A stretch of DNA of 64,000 nt from Paenibacillus dokdonensis (GCF_004916975.1 NZ_STGQ01000001.1:3651674-3715673); one strand, 5' to 3'. Counted from the first letter of the stretch, positions 1 through 8,986 are shown. The notes: generated by a model not told the origin, from the sequence alone. Translations and numbers: made by a program.

Positions 1-67
1 CAACAGTCAACACCCCCACTACTACTCCTATGCTCCTGTTGGCCAGGCTATGCTTGACTCTCATTGA
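1..67 (+). CDS. possible 3' end of an upstream plus-strand gene (partial)
   Basis: A reading frame open from the left edge (codons from base 2) ends at the TGA at 65-67 and would encode about 21 residues ending in APVGQAMLDSH. The Tyr/His/Pro-rich composition is reminiscent of small spore-coat proteins, but the fragment is too short to assign. A second frame closes at about the same place, so this may not be coding. The -35 hexamer of the next promoter lies inside it. Confidence 0.3.
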   Translation, partial: NSQHPHYYSYAPVGQAMLDSH

Positions 68-83
68 AAAATTATCCTATAAT
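54..83 (+). promoter_or_regulatory. sigma-A-like promoter upstream of the terC-family gene
   Basis: TTGACT at 54-59 and TATAAT at 78-83 are separated by 18 bases, close to the vegetative consensus. The GTG start at 178 would give a leader of about 85 bases. I looked for the manganese yybP-ykoY riboswitch that precedes some TerC genes and saw no recognisable copy. Confidence 0.55.
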
Positions 84-177
84 GAATGCGATTTGCTATA
101 TGGTATGGACTAAAATCATTTCTTTGGTTCATTCTATATTAGACTCCGTTTACAGTCATGATGAGGAGTGACCTGAT

Positions 178-873
178 GTGGAAACATCAATACTTGCCTT
201 TTTGGCAAAATTAGCTAATATCGTGTTTCTTGATCTTATTCTAGCTGGCGATAACGCTATCGTCATTGGCCTTGCTGCGAGGAATCTGCCATCCTCGACT
301 CAGAAAAAGGCCATTTTTTATGGAACCGGCGGCGCCGTGCTGCTGCGTATCGCGGCCACGATCATTGTGGTCTGGCTGCTGAAAATCCCCTGGCTGCTTC
401 TCGTTGGAGGAATTCTGCTCATAGGCATTGCCTACAAGCTTCTGGCAGACAATGATGATCATACCGATGTCAAGGCGGGACGTACACTCTGGGGCGCTAT
501 ACGAACCATCATCGTAGCGGATGCAGCCATGGGACTGGATAATGTTATCGCGGTTGCCGGAGCGGCGCAGCAAAATATTATTCTCGTCATTCTGGGACTC
601 TTAATCAGTGTTCCGATTGTCGTCTGGGGAAGCACTCTATTTATCAAGCTTATCGACCGTTTCCCTTGGATTATTTATTTGGGATCAGCAGTACTCGGAT
701 ATACCGCATCCAACATGATAACCGAAGAGAAGAGACTGCATCCTTTCTTCGAAGATCATCCCGCCATTCGTATCCTATTTATTATCGTTGTCATTGTTGC
801 TGTACTCGTGACAGGATACATGAAGAAACGTTCGGACCAGCGAAAAAAGGGAAACGAGAATTCTTACAGTTAA
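178..873 (+). CDS. TerC family integral membrane protein (YjbE/YkoY-like)
   Basis: Polytopic membrane protein of 231 residues. Family members are implicated in metal export, notably manganese export that supplies metal to secreted enzymes. The two TerC hallmark stretches are visible: LILAGDNAIVIGLAAR near residues 20-35 and DAAMGLDNVIAVAG near 113-126, each with acidic residues inside membrane helices. About seven hydrophobic segments span the protein and a Lys/Arg-rich tail ends it. The start is GTG at 178, preceded by GAGGAG about nine bases upstream. The gene is monocistronic, with its own promoter, and ends at a terminator shared with the convergent thiI. The family is clear; the transported ion is inferred. 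Confidence 0.88.
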   Translation: METSILAFLAKLANIVFLDLILAGDNAIVIGLAARNLPSSTQKKAIFYGTGGAVLLRIAATIIVVWLLKIPWLLLVGGILLIGIAYKLLADNDDHTDVKAGRTLWGAIRTIIVADAAMGLDNVIAVAGAAQQNIILVILGLLISVPIVVWGSTLFIKLIDRFPWIIYLGSAVLGYTASNMITEEKRLHPFFEDHPAIRILFIIVVIVAVLVTGYMKKRSDQRKKGNENSYS

Positions 874-874
874 A

Positions 875-914
875 GAAAAGGACCTCCAACGCATGATTGG
901 AAGTCCTCTTTTAT
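875..914. terminator. bidirectional rho-independent terminator between terC and thiI
   Basis: Arms 879-889 (AGGACCTCCAA) and 897-907 (TTGGAAGTCCT) pair with one mismatch around a 7-base loop. A run of A precedes them and a T-rich tract follows, so the hairpin can end both convergent transcripts. Confidence 0.8.
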
Positions 915-920
915 TATTCA

Positions 921-2153
921 TTAAAACCATTCTTCATCGATTCCGTCCTCACGGTCCGCTTCAATGACCGAATCCAGAGTCAGCACAACGGTTTCCGTCC
1001 GCCCCACCGCTTCCTCAAGCATGGTCTGCAGATTGGTGAGCGATGCTTCTATCCGTTCTACAATGCGAAGATTCGGATTGGTTGATGGGGACTTCGGCAC
1101 AAATATGGTGCAGCAGTCTTCATAAGGCAGTATCGAAAGCTCGTACGTACCGATCTGTTTTGAGACTTCGATAATTTCGCTTTTATCCATCATAATAAGC
1201 GGACGCAGCAAAGGCAGCTCGGTAGCACGCCCGATTACATTCATGCTTGGGAGCGTCTGGCTGGCCACTTGTCCAAGACTGTCGCCTGTAACAATAGCGA
1301 GCGCTCCTTCGCGTTCTGCCAGCATGGTGGCAATACGCAGCATCGAGCGACGCATCAGAGTAATAATCAGATTATCCTGGCCATGACCTGTAAAGGAGGT
1401 CTGGATCTCGGTGAAAGGCACCAGATGTATTTTGACTTCACCTGTATATCCCGACAGTACTTTAGCGAGCTCCATGACTTTTTCTTTGGCCTTCCGACTG
1501 GTGAATGGATAGCTGTAGAAATGGACGCATTCCACCTCCAGCCCACGGCGCATGCTGGTAAATCCGGCTACAGGACTATCAATACCGCCGGACAAAAGCA
1601 GCATCGCTTTACCGTTGCTCCCGCGTGGAAATCCGCCAACTGCAGGAATGACCTCACAGTAAATATAGGTACCCTGTTCTCTGATCTCTACCCGCAGCTG
1701 CAGCTCCGGTTCCTTCATGCTTACTTTTAACGAGTCAAATTTTTTCAATATGGGTGAACCGACCAGATGATTCATCTCATGAGATGAATGCGGGAAGGCT
1801 TTCCATACTCTTCTGGCTGTCACCTTGAAGGTCGTTTCCTTTTGCAAATCCATCTGCTCCAAAAACGAGGCACTTGTTTCAACTATTTTATCGAGTTGTG
1901 ATGGGCAGACGACTACCGGACTGATGGAATAAACGCCAAATATTTTTTTGAGCTCATCCGTTAATTTGCCATGATCTTCCCCATTCAAGGCAACATACAA
2001 TCTTCCATACTCTTTCTGAATTTCAGCTGCGGGATAAGAAGCAAGTATGGATTGTATATGTGTTATGATCGTCTTTTCAAAACGGTTGCGGTTTTTTCCT
2101 TTTAGTGTGAATTCTCCGAAACGGAGCAATAACATATCATAATTCAAGCTCAT
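921..2153 (-). CDS. thiI: tRNA 4-thiouridine synthase ThiI
   Basis: Adenylates and thiolates U8 of tRNA, and in many bacteria also contributes to thiazole formation. The 410 residues hold an N-terminal ferredoxin-like/THUMP region (about 1-165) and a PP-loop ATPase domain with SGGIDSP at 188-194. A Cys pair at 347-348 lies where the active-site Cys of the E. coli enzyme would be. There is no C-terminal rhodanese domain, as in other Firmicutes, where a dedicated cysteine desulfurase is thought to pass sulfur directly to ThiI. The ATG overlaps the stop of the upstream desulfurase gene by four bases (ATGA), which implies translational coupling and supports that partnership. Confidence 0.95.
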   Translation of the reverse strand: MSLNYDMLLLRFGEFTLKGKNRNRFEKTIITHIQSILASYPAAEIQKEYGRLYVALNGEDHGKLTDELKKIFGVYSISPVVVCPSQLDKIVETSASFLEQMDLQKETTFKVTARRVWKAFPHSSHEMNHLVGSPILKKFDSLKVSMKEPELQLRVEIREQGTYIYCEVIPAVGGFPRGSNGKAMLLLSGGIDSPVAGFTSMRRGLEVECVHFYSYPFTSRKAKEKVMELAKVLSGYTGEVKIHLVPFTEIQTSFTGHGQDNLIITLMRRSMLRIATMLAEREGALAIVTGDSLGQVASQTLPSMNVIGRATELPLLRPLIMMDKSEIIEVSKQIGTYELSILPYEDCCTIFVPKSPSTNPNLRIVERIEASLTNLQTMLEEAVGRTETVVLTLDSVIEADREDGIDEEWF

Positions 2154-3304
2154 TTCATTCCTTCCTGTCTAAGCGGCTGCAACCTGCTCACTGCCGCATC
2201 AAGCGCTGTGAGCAGCTGCTTTACATCTTGATGTGTATTGGTCATCCCCATGCTGATCCGGATTGCACTGGATGCTGCATCCTCGCTGCGTCCCATGGCG
2301 AGCAGTACCCGGCTTGGTTCAGTGGTTTTGGAGGAGCAGGCAGACTTGGTGGAAACCAGCATGCCATGTTCCTCCAGAGTGTGGAGCAGCACTTCTGCTT
2401 TCATTCCGGGGAACGACACATTGACAATATGAGGAGCCCCTTCCTCAAAGCTGTTCGGCTCAAGGCTCGGTGTTTTTCGAATCCAGTCAAGCAGGATGTC
2501 TCTATAGGCACCCACTTCCTTCATGAAAGCTTCTGTTTGTTCAGCAGCCATGCGCATCGCCTTGGACATCGCAACAAATCCGGGAATATTCTCGGTTCCC
2601 GCTCTAAGTCCTGATTCCTGCTTGCCGCCGGACAGCAAAGGATGAAGAGTGAGCCCTTCACGCTTATAAAGCACTCCCGTTCCCTTCGGCCCGCGGATCT
2701 TATGCGCGGACAAGGTATATAGATCAGCTTGCCACTCCTCCAGATCTACAGGCAGTTTACCGAATCCTTGTACACCGTCAATATGGAAAACGGTTAAAGG
2801 ATTTGTGTTCTTAAGAACTCGTCCAATGTCAGCAAGCGGTTGTATGGCTCCCGTTTCGTTATTGACATGCATCACACTGACCAGGATGGTATCCTTCCGC
2901 ACAGCAGATGCAACATCTGCGGGGTCTATCATCCCTTTTGCATCCACAGGCAAAAAAGTAATCTCATAGCCCTGCTTTTTCAGATCCAGACAGCTGTCAT
3001 AAACGGACGGGTGTTCAATCTGCGTCGAGATGATATGCTTTCCACGGCCCCCATACTGCATAGCCGTACCTTTAATCGCCATATTATTGCCTTCGGTGGC
3101 ACCCGAAGTCAGAATGATCTCGGCTGGCTTTACATTCAGGGCACCGGCGCATACTTCTCGGGCCCGCTTGATCAGTTTCGCGGCATCCTCTCCCATTCTG
3201 TGAATAGAGGAAGGATTGCCGTAATGCTTTTTCATAACCTCGGCCATCGTTTGAATGACCTCATCATATGGCGGCGTGCTTGCCGCGTGATCCCAATATA
3301 TCAT
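2150..3304 (-). CDS. cysteine desulfurase (IscS/NifS family, NifZ-like)
   Basis: PLP-dependent enzyme that converts cysteine to alanine and holds the sulfur as a persulfide. In 384 residues one sees the N-terminal YWDHAASTP motif, the GATEGNN cofactor-binding segment near 69-74, the PLP lysine in SAHK (K202) and the mobile-loop Cys in STKSACSSK (C323). It is transcribed just ahead of thiI with an ATGA overlap, so by analogy with the Bacillus NifZ-ThiI pair it probably serves tRNA thiolation rather than general Fe-S assembly. The start at 3304 is ATG with a GGAAGGATG-type ribosome binding site. Confidence 0.93.
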   Translation of the reverse strand: MIYWDHAASTPPYDEVIQTMAEVMKKHYGNPSSIHRMGEDAAKLIKRAREVCAGALNVKPAEIILTSGATEGNNMAIKGTAMQYGGRGKHIISTQIEHPSVYDSCLDLKKQGYEITFLPVDAKGMIDPADVASAVRKDTILVSVMHVNNETGAIQPLADIGRVLKNTNPLTVFHIDGVQGFGKLPVDLEEWQADLYTLSAHKIRGPKGTGVLYKREGLTLHPLLSGGKQESGLRAGTENIPGFVAMSKAMRMAAEQTEAFMKEVGAYRDILLDWIRKTPSLEPNSFEEGAPHIVNVSFPGMKAEVLLHTLEEHGMLVSTKSACSSKTTEPSRVLLAMGRSEDAASSAIRISMGMTNTHQDVKQLLTALDAAVSRLQPLRQEGMK

Positions 3305-3428
3305 GTTGATTCATCCTTCCGCTTCCGGTTTCCGGACAATATAAAAAGATCAAACAGGGGTCATGCTGTTAAAGTGCCCTTCATTCGCTGCCGTTCTCCC
3401 CATTTGATCCCATATTTAATATTCGATG

Positions 3429-4154
3429 TTAAACTTCGTATTTCGAGCGTGCGTTAGCAATCTTGCTAATGTATTTTCTCGTCTCCTGCGGCAGCATCCC
3501 CAGTTTGTCCATCAACTGATCATCGGTGGTTACCCCTAGCTTGGCAAGTCGGTTAGGCCCAGCATTGTACGCTGCCAAAGCCATATTCTCCTGGCCGTTA
3601 AACCGCTTAATCTGGTATGACAGATAACGGGTACCCGCGTCGATATTCTGGGCAGGATCGAATGGATCACTTACACCAAGACCGGCTGCGGTTCCATCCA
3701 TCAGCTGCATAAGCCCTTTCGCTCCAGCCGAAGATACCACATTGGGATTAAAGGAGGATTCTGTATCGATTACTGCTTTAATCAGCGCTTCATCAATGCC
3801 ATATTTTTTACTGGCTTGCTGTATTAAATCATCATAGCTGGTCGGACCGGACTTATCTGCCGAATGACCGCTGTTCACAAACTGAAGCTCAGATGCCTCC
3901 GATTCAGCTACTGTGCCTAGCTGCTGCCATAATAAGCCGTCACTGTAGGAGACACCTGAAACAGTTGGAAGCACAGAACCATCTATACTGGAGTTATCAC
4001 CAGAAGATGAGTTGACAAGCTGCTGTAAAATGACGCCAAAATCAGAGCTGCTTCCATTTGCTAAAATATCCTGCAGCAGCTCGTCTCTATTTTGAATACG
4101 GCTGTTATCCTGAAGTGAAGCCAGCTGCTTCGCGGTTGCCGAATCGATTTGCAT
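3429..4154 (-). CDS. lytic transglycosylase, SLT domain (YjbJ-like)
   Basis: Predicted murein lytic transglycosylase of 241 residues. The N-terminal 105 residues are low-complexity, Ser/Asp-rich and show no obvious signal peptide. The C-terminal half is an SLT/goose-lysozyme-like domain with catalytic Glu in TESSF (E132), the GLMQLM motif near 147-152, and AAYNAGP followed by the late Tyr-containing segment. The enzyme would cleave the MurNAc-GlcNAc bond to 1,6-anhydro ends. Without a visible leader, export is uncertain. It stands alone, 124 bases upstream of the desulfurase gene on the same strand. Confidence 0.88.
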   Translation of the reverse strand: MQIDSATAKQLASLQDNSRIQNRDELLQDILANGSSSDFGVILQQLVNSSSGDNSSIDGSVLPTVSGVSYSDGLLWQQLGTVAESEASELQFVNSGHSADKSGPTSYDDLIQQASKKYGIDEALIKAVIDTESSFNPNVVSSAGAKGLMQLMDGTAAGLGVSDPFDPAQNIDAGTRYLSYQIKRFNGQENMALAAYNAGPNRLAKLGVTTDDQLMDKLGMLPQETRKYISKIANARSKYEV

Positions 4155-4281
4155 GGATAAAACCTCTTTTTCTTCAGAGTGATAGTTTGGTTCGTTTCCG
4201 TCATTTTACCATGTTTATGGGAGTTAGCGCCATATATCCACAGAATTATATTATACATTATCATAGCTGTATCATCTAATG

Positions 4282-4321
4282 AAAAACGCCCTTCCGCTGA
4301 ATTGACAGCCTGAAGGACGCT
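4282..4321 (-). terminator. rho-independent terminator after the DUF4190 gene
   Basis: On the minus strand a GC-rich hairpin (GCGTCCTTC... paired with ...GGAAGGGCG, with an inner GGCTG/CAGC pairing) is followed by TTTTT. It lies just downstream of the DUF4190 stop at 4349. Confidence 0.65.
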
Positions 4322-4348
4322 CCAATGCTTTATTTAAGCTCTTGAATG

Positions 4349-4738
4349 TTACCGGGCAAAAGGAATAAGAACAAAATAGCTGATTGTTGCCAAAATACCC
4401 AAGCCCATACCCCAAGCACCCCATACCTTGCTTCCTTGACTGTACGCGTAATAACCGGTCACAGCTGCGATCGGTCCGAGCACAATGGACCACATAAAAA
4501 GGGAAGCAATACCAAAAGCAAGACCGACATATCCAGCTGTTCTTCCATTGGTTCCTTCCTTTTCCCGATCCTCATCATCATCGATCTCATAGCGGCCTGA
4601 TCTTGGAGGCGCTACCTCAGCGGCATATTCCTCTTCATGATTGTCGCGGCGCGGATAATCTCTGCGGATCCGTTTGGGTGCATGCTGTCTTTCTCTTTCA
4701 TGCTGCTCATGCTCTTCGTGTTCATGAAAATCGTCCAT
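4349..4738 (-). CDS. small DUF4190-type membrane protein
   Basis: A 129-residue protein with a highly charged cytoplasmic N-terminal half (His/Glu-rich start, then Arg/Asp-rich residues to about 68) and two hydrophobic segments at about 71-98 and 106-127. The Gly/Ala-rich membrane pair fits DUF4190, a family of unknown function in Gram-positive bacteria. The ATG at 4738 follows AGGGAGG with eight intervening bases. It sits alone between terminator-like structures. No function is proposed. Confidence 0.7.
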   Translation of the reverse strand: MDDFHEHEEHEQHERERQHAPKRIRRDYPRRDNHEEEYAAEVAPPRSGRYEIDDDEDREKEGTNGRTAGYVGLAFGIASLFMWSIVLGPIAAVTGYYAYSQGSKVWGAWGMGLGILATISYFVLIPFAR

Positions 4739-4807
4739 CAGAATACCTCCCTATAGTTGGTTGGTCTGAAGATACATTGATTAATGTGATGACTTTGAGA
4801 TGGTTTT

Positions 4808-5029
4808 TTAAGAAGATTTCGGTTTGAATGTCAAGCAGCATGTGGCTGAGGAGTTATCTGCATAGTCTTTGTGTTCTGCAAAATGCTCACTGCCAAATTC
4901 TTCACTGTATTTTGCAGATGCATGCTTGTCGATCTCAATCAGGATCTGCTCTGCTTTACACACATTCTGCTCTCCCCAATAACCGCAATTGCTGACACTG
5001 CATTTGACAATAGTTCTTGTATCACTCAT
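4808..5029 (-). CDS. DUF1540 domain protein (Cys-rich, small)
   Basis: I place the start at the ATG at 5029 (MSDTR..., 73 residues). It follows TGAGGTGAT by eight bases, whereas the in-frame start at 5053 has no such site. The protein carries KCSVSNCGYWG, a further Cys about nine residues on, and a C-terminal CC pair, the spacing typical of DUF1540, which is presumed to bind metal. Between the Cys clusters is a His/Glu-rich stretch of about 35 residues, longer than in minimal members. Function unknown. Confidence 0.75.
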   Translation of the reverse strand: MSDTRTIVKCSVSNCGYWGEQNVCKAEQILIEIDKHASAKYSEEFGSEHFAEHKDYADNSSATCCLTFKPKSS

Positions 5030-5170
5030 TTTTAGGATCACCTCAGATACCATTGTCTCCTTGCTTTCTTCCCCCTATACGAGCGGACCCCTGTCAGTTG
5101 CTGGCGGGAATTCATAATCCAAGAAGGTCTTCTATCCTCTCACCAGATGTGGGAAATCCACAGCATAAAA

Positions 5171-5203
5171 TAAAAAAAGATGCCCGGCCTGCGGACATCT
5201 TTA
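5171..5203 (-). terminator. terminator after the ypuI-like gene
   Basis: On the minus strand AAGATGTCC pairs with GGGCATCTT around a 7-base loop and is followed by seven T residues. Confidence 0.75.
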
Positions 5204-5232
5204 TCATGTATGATCAAAAAGATTTATTATGG

Positions 5233-5739
5233 TTAGGCGTGAGTGCGCTGATTTTGCATTCTACGCTCTGTCAAATAGTCGCTTTCGTAGTAAGTCAGGT
5301 CATCTCTGAGGTCTTCAAACACTTTTGTAATGTCCAGGACGATGTCCCGCACCGGGCGCACCGGTTTCGCTCTGAAACGGATTGCATCTTGTCCGGTATA
5401 AGCGTATCGGCCATCTTCTGAATAGCTTTCGCTTTTTGGATAGAAAAAGTTATTCACGCAGTGGTGATATACATGATAGAGAGCCTTCTCAGCAAATTCC
5501 ATATCAAAATTCGCACGGCGCAGCACGACTCCAAGCTTCTCTGAAGAAACTTCGCTGAAAACAAGCAGATGGCGCAAATCCGAAAGAAACCCTTTGTAAA
5601 AATGCAGTGTTTCTTCATTTGGTTCTGCCGCGAGCTGCGAAAGCGAATACTCGTTCAGAAATACCTCAAGTTTATCGATTGCATATTTCAGCTTCTCTTT
5701 CGTGGTCTCACACAATTTTTGAACATTACCTGCTGACAT
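5233..5739 (-). CDS. YpuI-like DUF3907 protein
   Basis: A soluble, mostly helical 168-residue protein with no signal peptide or membrane segment. Length and sequence character (an N-terminal amphipathic helical region, a Tyr/His-rich centre YHVYHHCVNNFFYP, and a charged C-terminus) match my recollection of the Bacillus YpuI family, whose role is unknown. The start at 5739 is ATG with a GGGGGAG site about ten bases upstream. It is divergent from the subtilase gene and ends at its own terminator. Confidence 0.65.
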   Translation of the reverse strand: MSAGNVQKLCETTKEKLKYAIDKLEVFLNEYSLSQLAAEPNEETLHFYKGFLSDLRHLLVFSEVSSEKLGVVLRRANFDMEFAEKALYHVYHHCVNNFFYPKSESYSEDGRYAYTGQDAIRFRAKPVRPVRDIVLDITKVFEDLRDDLTYYESDYLTERRMQNQRTHA

Positions 5740-5978
5740 CGCTAATTTGCTCCCCCTTAATGGTTCCTTCAGTCCAATTGCTCATCATACAATTAAATCG
5801 CTTTACAGCATCATTTTTCCATGTACTATCCTATCATAAAACAATGATGAGCGGTATCCCTTTCTGCAATCCCATTGGACAAATATTGGGTACTACATTC
5901 GCGGCCATGAAACCGGGGTATAAAATAGGCCTCCTCTCCTCACGATAAAGGTAATTTCATTTTCAGGAGGTTTATCTT

Positions 5979-7868
5979 ATGTCCCGTCGCACATGGGCAG
6001 GTCTTGGTATCGCGGCAGCAGCCGCTGCACTGATTATTGTCATGCAGGTGCCGCACTCCACCGATACCCACACCCGCAAGCAAGCTTCCGAGCCGGTCAT
6101 CCCGAACCCGAAGCAAGAACATCTTTCCAAGCAAAGCTTAATGGCACAGGATATCGCTTCCACCGATCATTTAACGCGCCTGGATGCCAAGCAGCATCTG
6201 ACATCGATGCTCACCAAGCTCGCACAGGCTGGACCCGCTCAAGTCTCTGACTATGTGCGGAAGCTTCAGCAGTCACATGATCACTTTACCATGATTATAT
6301 GGCAGGATGCGAAAAAAGGAAAACGTCAGGAATATACTATTACGAAAAGCAACTGGAATGCTGCCGACCGGAAAATCTTGAAAGGATATCTTGATCAAGC
6401 CGAAAAGAGTATCGGCAAACAGCATTCATATGAGTCCACCTCCTTTAAAATGGATGGAAAAGAGTATTTTGTAATCGCTGAGCCTTCAAAACAAACACCG
6501 AAGCAAGGCGTTATTGCTCTTATGAATCAGCGAATCCTGACAGAAGTAGCCAACCACCAAAAGAAAAACCTGAGGCTGATCCCTTATCCGAAAGAAGGAA
6601 AATACAAGGTCGAATCCGTTCATGCCGATACACTGCGGGATATTACCGTACGAACCGGTCATGACAATGAGAAAGCCAGCCATTTTTATGAAAATGAAAT
6701 TGTAGTCCGTTTCCGCCAGGATCCCTCCCGGCAGGATCTGAACCGGATGATGAGTGAGCTCAGGGCTGAATCCTCACGAAAGCTGGGTTATGCTTATGTG
6801 TTTCATGCCAGTGGCATGGATTACAGTCAGCTCAAATCATATTTCATGAAAAACTGGAACCCTCAGTACGTTGAGCCCCATTATTTATACATGACCAATG
6901 ACAAGGTAAAAGAGTCCACGAGCAGTCTGCCCAATGTTCCAAATGACCTGCTGTTCGCCAAATATCAATGGAATCTGCCTGCCATCGAAACAAATCAGGG
7001 CTGGGATTTATCCAGAGGCAGCAAGGACGTCATTGTCGGTATCGTTGATACAGGTGTTGATATCGATCATCCGGACCTGCAGGGACAGCTTCTGACAGGG
7101 TATAACGTTATTAACCCCGACTCTGATCCATTAGATGACGTAGGACATGGAACCCATGTATCAGGAATCATCGGTGCACTCGTGAACAATAACGAAGGCG
7201 TTGCCGGAATCAGCTGGTACAACAAAATGCTGCCGGTAAAAGCGCTTGATAAATCAGGATCCGGAACAACCTATTCTGTAGCCGAAGGTATTATCTGGGC
7301 TGCTGACAACGGAGCTAAAGTCATTAATATGAGTCTTGGCAACTACGCCGATTCCCAGTTTCTCCATGATGCGGTGAAATACGCTTATGACCGCGATGTT
7401 GTACTTGTAGCTGCTTCAGGAAATGACAATACCGAGCGGCCTGGCTATCCGGCAGCTTATTCCGAAGTTCTTGCGGTTGCAGCCACGGATTCCAATATGA
7501 AGAGGGCATCCTACTCTAATTACGGGGATTACATCGATGTAGCTGCGCCCGGAACCAGCATTGCCAGCACATATCCAGGCAACCAGTACGCGGCCTTATC
7601 GGGTACTTCTATGGCAAGCCCTCATGTTGCCGCCATGGCCGCTCTGATCCGCTCCCGAAATCCGGATCTCACCAACAAGCAAGTCATGGATATTATGCGG
7701 AGCAGCACAGTGGATTTGGGCCCAAAAGGAAGGGACAAATACTACGGGTACGGACAGATTGATATTTATAAAGCATTGCAGGCTGCAGGCACTACAGAAG
7801 CACCATTACAATTTTGGCCGCAGCATGTTCAGAAGAAAATGGATTCTGTAATTCAAAATAACAAATAG
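5979..7868 (+). CDS. membrane-anchored or secreted S8 family serine protease (subtilase)
   Basis: 629 residues. Residues about 8-24 form a hydrophobic signal or anchor. Residues about 240-300 look like a subtilase propeptide (NEIVVRF, with VEPHYLY at its end). The catalytic domain follows, with Asp in VDTGVD (about 354), His in GHGTHVSG (about 388) and Ser in GTSMASPH (about 542), so the triad is complete. Residues about 30-230 resemble nothing I recognise. The ATG at 5979 follows AGGAGG by nine bases. Expressed alone on the plus strand and ending at a strong terminator. The substrate is unknown; extracytoplasmic action is inferred from the leader. Confidence 0.92.
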   Translation: MSRRTWAGLGIAAAAAALIIVMQVPHSTDTHTRKQASEPVIPNPKQEHLSKQSLMAQDIASTDHLTRLDAKQHLTSMLTKLAQAGPAQVSDYVRKLQQSHDHFTMIIWQDAKKGKRQEYTITKSNWNAADRKILKGYLDQAEKSIGKQHSYESTSFKMDGKEYFVIAEPSKQTPKQGVIALMNQRILTEVANHQKKNLRLIPYPKEGKYKVESVHADTLRDITVRTGHDNEKASHFYENEIVVRFRQDPSRQDLNRMMSELRAESSRKLGYAYVFHASGMDYSQLKSYFMKNWNPQYVEPHYLYMTNDKVKESTSSLPNVPNDLLFAKYQWNLPAIETNQGWDLSRGSKDVIVGIVDTGVDIDHPDLQGQLLTGYNVINPDSDPLDDVGHGTHVSGIIGALVNNNEGVAGISWYNKMLPVKALDKSGSGTTYSVAEGIIWAADNGAKVINMSLGNYADSQFLHDAVKYAYDRDVVLVAASGNDNTERPGYPAAYSEVLAVAATDSNMKRASYSNYGDYIDVAAPGTSIASTYPGNQYAALSGTSMASPHVAAMAALIRSRNPDLTNKQVMDIMRSSTVDLGPKGRDKYYGYGQIDIYKALQAAGTTEAPLQFWPQHVQKKMDSVIQNNK

Positions 7869-7878
7869 CATGTTAGAA

Positions 7879-7921
7879 AAAAAAAGCAATCCGGCCTTTT
7901 TAAGGCGGATTGCTTTTTTGA
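7879..7921 (+). terminator. strong terminator after the subtilase gene
   Basis: AAAAGCAATCCG and CGGATTGCTTTT form a perfect 12-bp stem flanked by A and T tracts, so it could act on both strands. Confidence 0.9.
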
Positions 7922-8031
7922 CTGCAAAATCTCTCAGCATCAATTTTATAAACACCGGAAACACTCTTGAAGCAATATGTCTTCTGTGAATTTTCTTCGA
8001 AGACATTTTTTATGGTGTGTTACAGATTTGA

Positions 8032-8286
8032 TTAACGTCTGCCTCTGGCTCTAGAAACCTGCGCACCGCGTTTCACGCTGTTTGTGGAAACGGAGCAGTT
8101 TTGATCACTTTCAACGTAGTTGTATACATGTTTTGGTACTGGAACACAGTGATGTCTTTTTACCACTTGAACTGTGTGAACCACCGGTACGATTTGCGGG
8201 TAGTAGTAATCCTGAACAATCACAGTTGGATCTGTATAAATCGGATCCGCTGGAGGACATTGGAAGCAATGGTTATACATTTGCAA
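8032..8286 (-). CDS. cotD: CotD-like inner spore coat protein
   Basis: An 84-residue protein opening with MQMYNHCFQCPP, then Tyr/Pro/Val/His-rich sequence (YYYPQIVPVVH, VKRHHCVPVPKH) and a basic tail. Composition, length and the paired Cys near the N-terminus match the CotD family of spore coat proteins laid down by the mother cell. The ATG follows AAAGGAG by about ten bases. In Bacillus cotD is sigma-K dependent; no convincing sigma-K promoter could be fixed here by eye. It stands alone, with rnpB upstream on the same strand. Confidence 0.8.
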   Translation of the reverse strand: MQMYNHCFQCPPADPIYTDPTVIVQDYYYPQIVPVVHTVQVVKRHHCVPVPKHVYNYVESDQNCSVSTNSVKRGAQVSRARGRR

Positions 8287-8412
8287 GCAGCTCCTTTCGT
8301 TGATTTAGTACAGTTTATTATGTTGGAATCCTCTTCGTTTGTACGTTTGTCCTTGATATAGTGTTATTTGACTAAATCAGGCTCGTCTAGATTTAAGCCG
8401 CCGGGTAAACGC

Positions 8413-8449
8413 AAAAAGACGGCATCACCGGTTTAACCGGGATGTCGCC
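8413..8449 (-). terminator. terminator of rnpB
   Basis: On the minus strand GGCGACATCCCGG pairs with CCGGTGATGCCGTC (with internal mismatches) and is followed by TTTTT, about 40 bases past the rnpB 3' end. Confidence 0.75.
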
Positions 8450-8486
8450 TTGGCTTGTATCATGTTTAATAATACTGTTGCAGTTA

Positions 8487-8900
8487 GGAAAGTTTTACGT
8501 AAGCCGGGTTCTGTGCTCTTCGCGGTACAGACGGGAACTACCCTCCCGCGGATAAGCGACAATCATCTATCTAGGCCAATCATTGCTAATTGGCTCAAGC
8601 GACCAACCCGAACGCGCCTCGGGCTAAGGCTGCTTCTCAGGGAAGCTGCGTTCCATTAGGTCTTGCTCCAAGTGGGGTTTACCAGGAACGAAGTCACCAG
8701 CGTTCCTCGGGGTCTCTTACACCTCGGTTCCATCCTTGCCTGATCCGCTGTAACAGCGGCCATCGGCGGTCCATTTCTGTGGCACTATCCTTCAACTCGC
8801 GCTGACTGGACGTTATCCAGCACCCTGCCCTATGGAGCCCGGACTTTCCTCTCGCGGCGCCTTACGCGCCACCAGCGATTGTCTGTCAAACTTTCCGGAC
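8487..8900 (-). ncRNA. rnpB: RNase P RNA, Bacillus type (class B)
   Basis: Catalytic RNA that removes tRNA 5' leaders together with the RnpA protein. On the minus strand it opens near 8900 with GGAAAGTTTGACAGACAATC and closes with AACCCGGCTTACG...AAACTTTCC. The first and last nine bases (8888-8896 and 8487-8495) are exactly complementary and form stem P1. The universal GAGGAAAGTCCGG core motif lies near 8842-8856 and the CAGAACCCGGCTTA 3' core near 8500-8513. Length is about 410 nt, close to the 401 nt of B. subtilis. Transcribed from its own promoter at 8911-8939. Confidence 0.96.
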
Positions 8901-8910
8901 AACATTGTAT

Positions 8911-8939
8911 AGTATACATGGAAAAGCGAAAGGTTTCAA
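8911..8939 (-). promoter_or_regulatory. sigma-A promoter of rnpB
   Basis: On the minus strand TTGAAA (8934-8939) and TATACT (8911-8916) are 17 bases apart, placing the start of transcription a few bases before the predicted RNA 5' end. Confidence 0.85.
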
Positions 8940-8986
8940 TCCTCATCGCCTTCCAACGTTAACGGATTTTCCCTTCCAGCTTAAAA

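Noticed and set aside
84..177. yybP-ykoY manganese riboswitch in the terC leader
   Set aside because: None of the conserved loop sequences is visible in this short A/T-rich leader.
5910..5935. ECF or SigW promoter (TGAAAC) ahead of the subtilase gene
   Set aside because: TGAAAC is present but no matching -10 element occurs at the right spacing, and TATAAA there has no good -35.
7806..8006. 66-codon minus-strand frame across the subtilase terminator
   Set aside because: Runs through a strong terminator and the subtilase 3' end and lacks a ribosome binding site.
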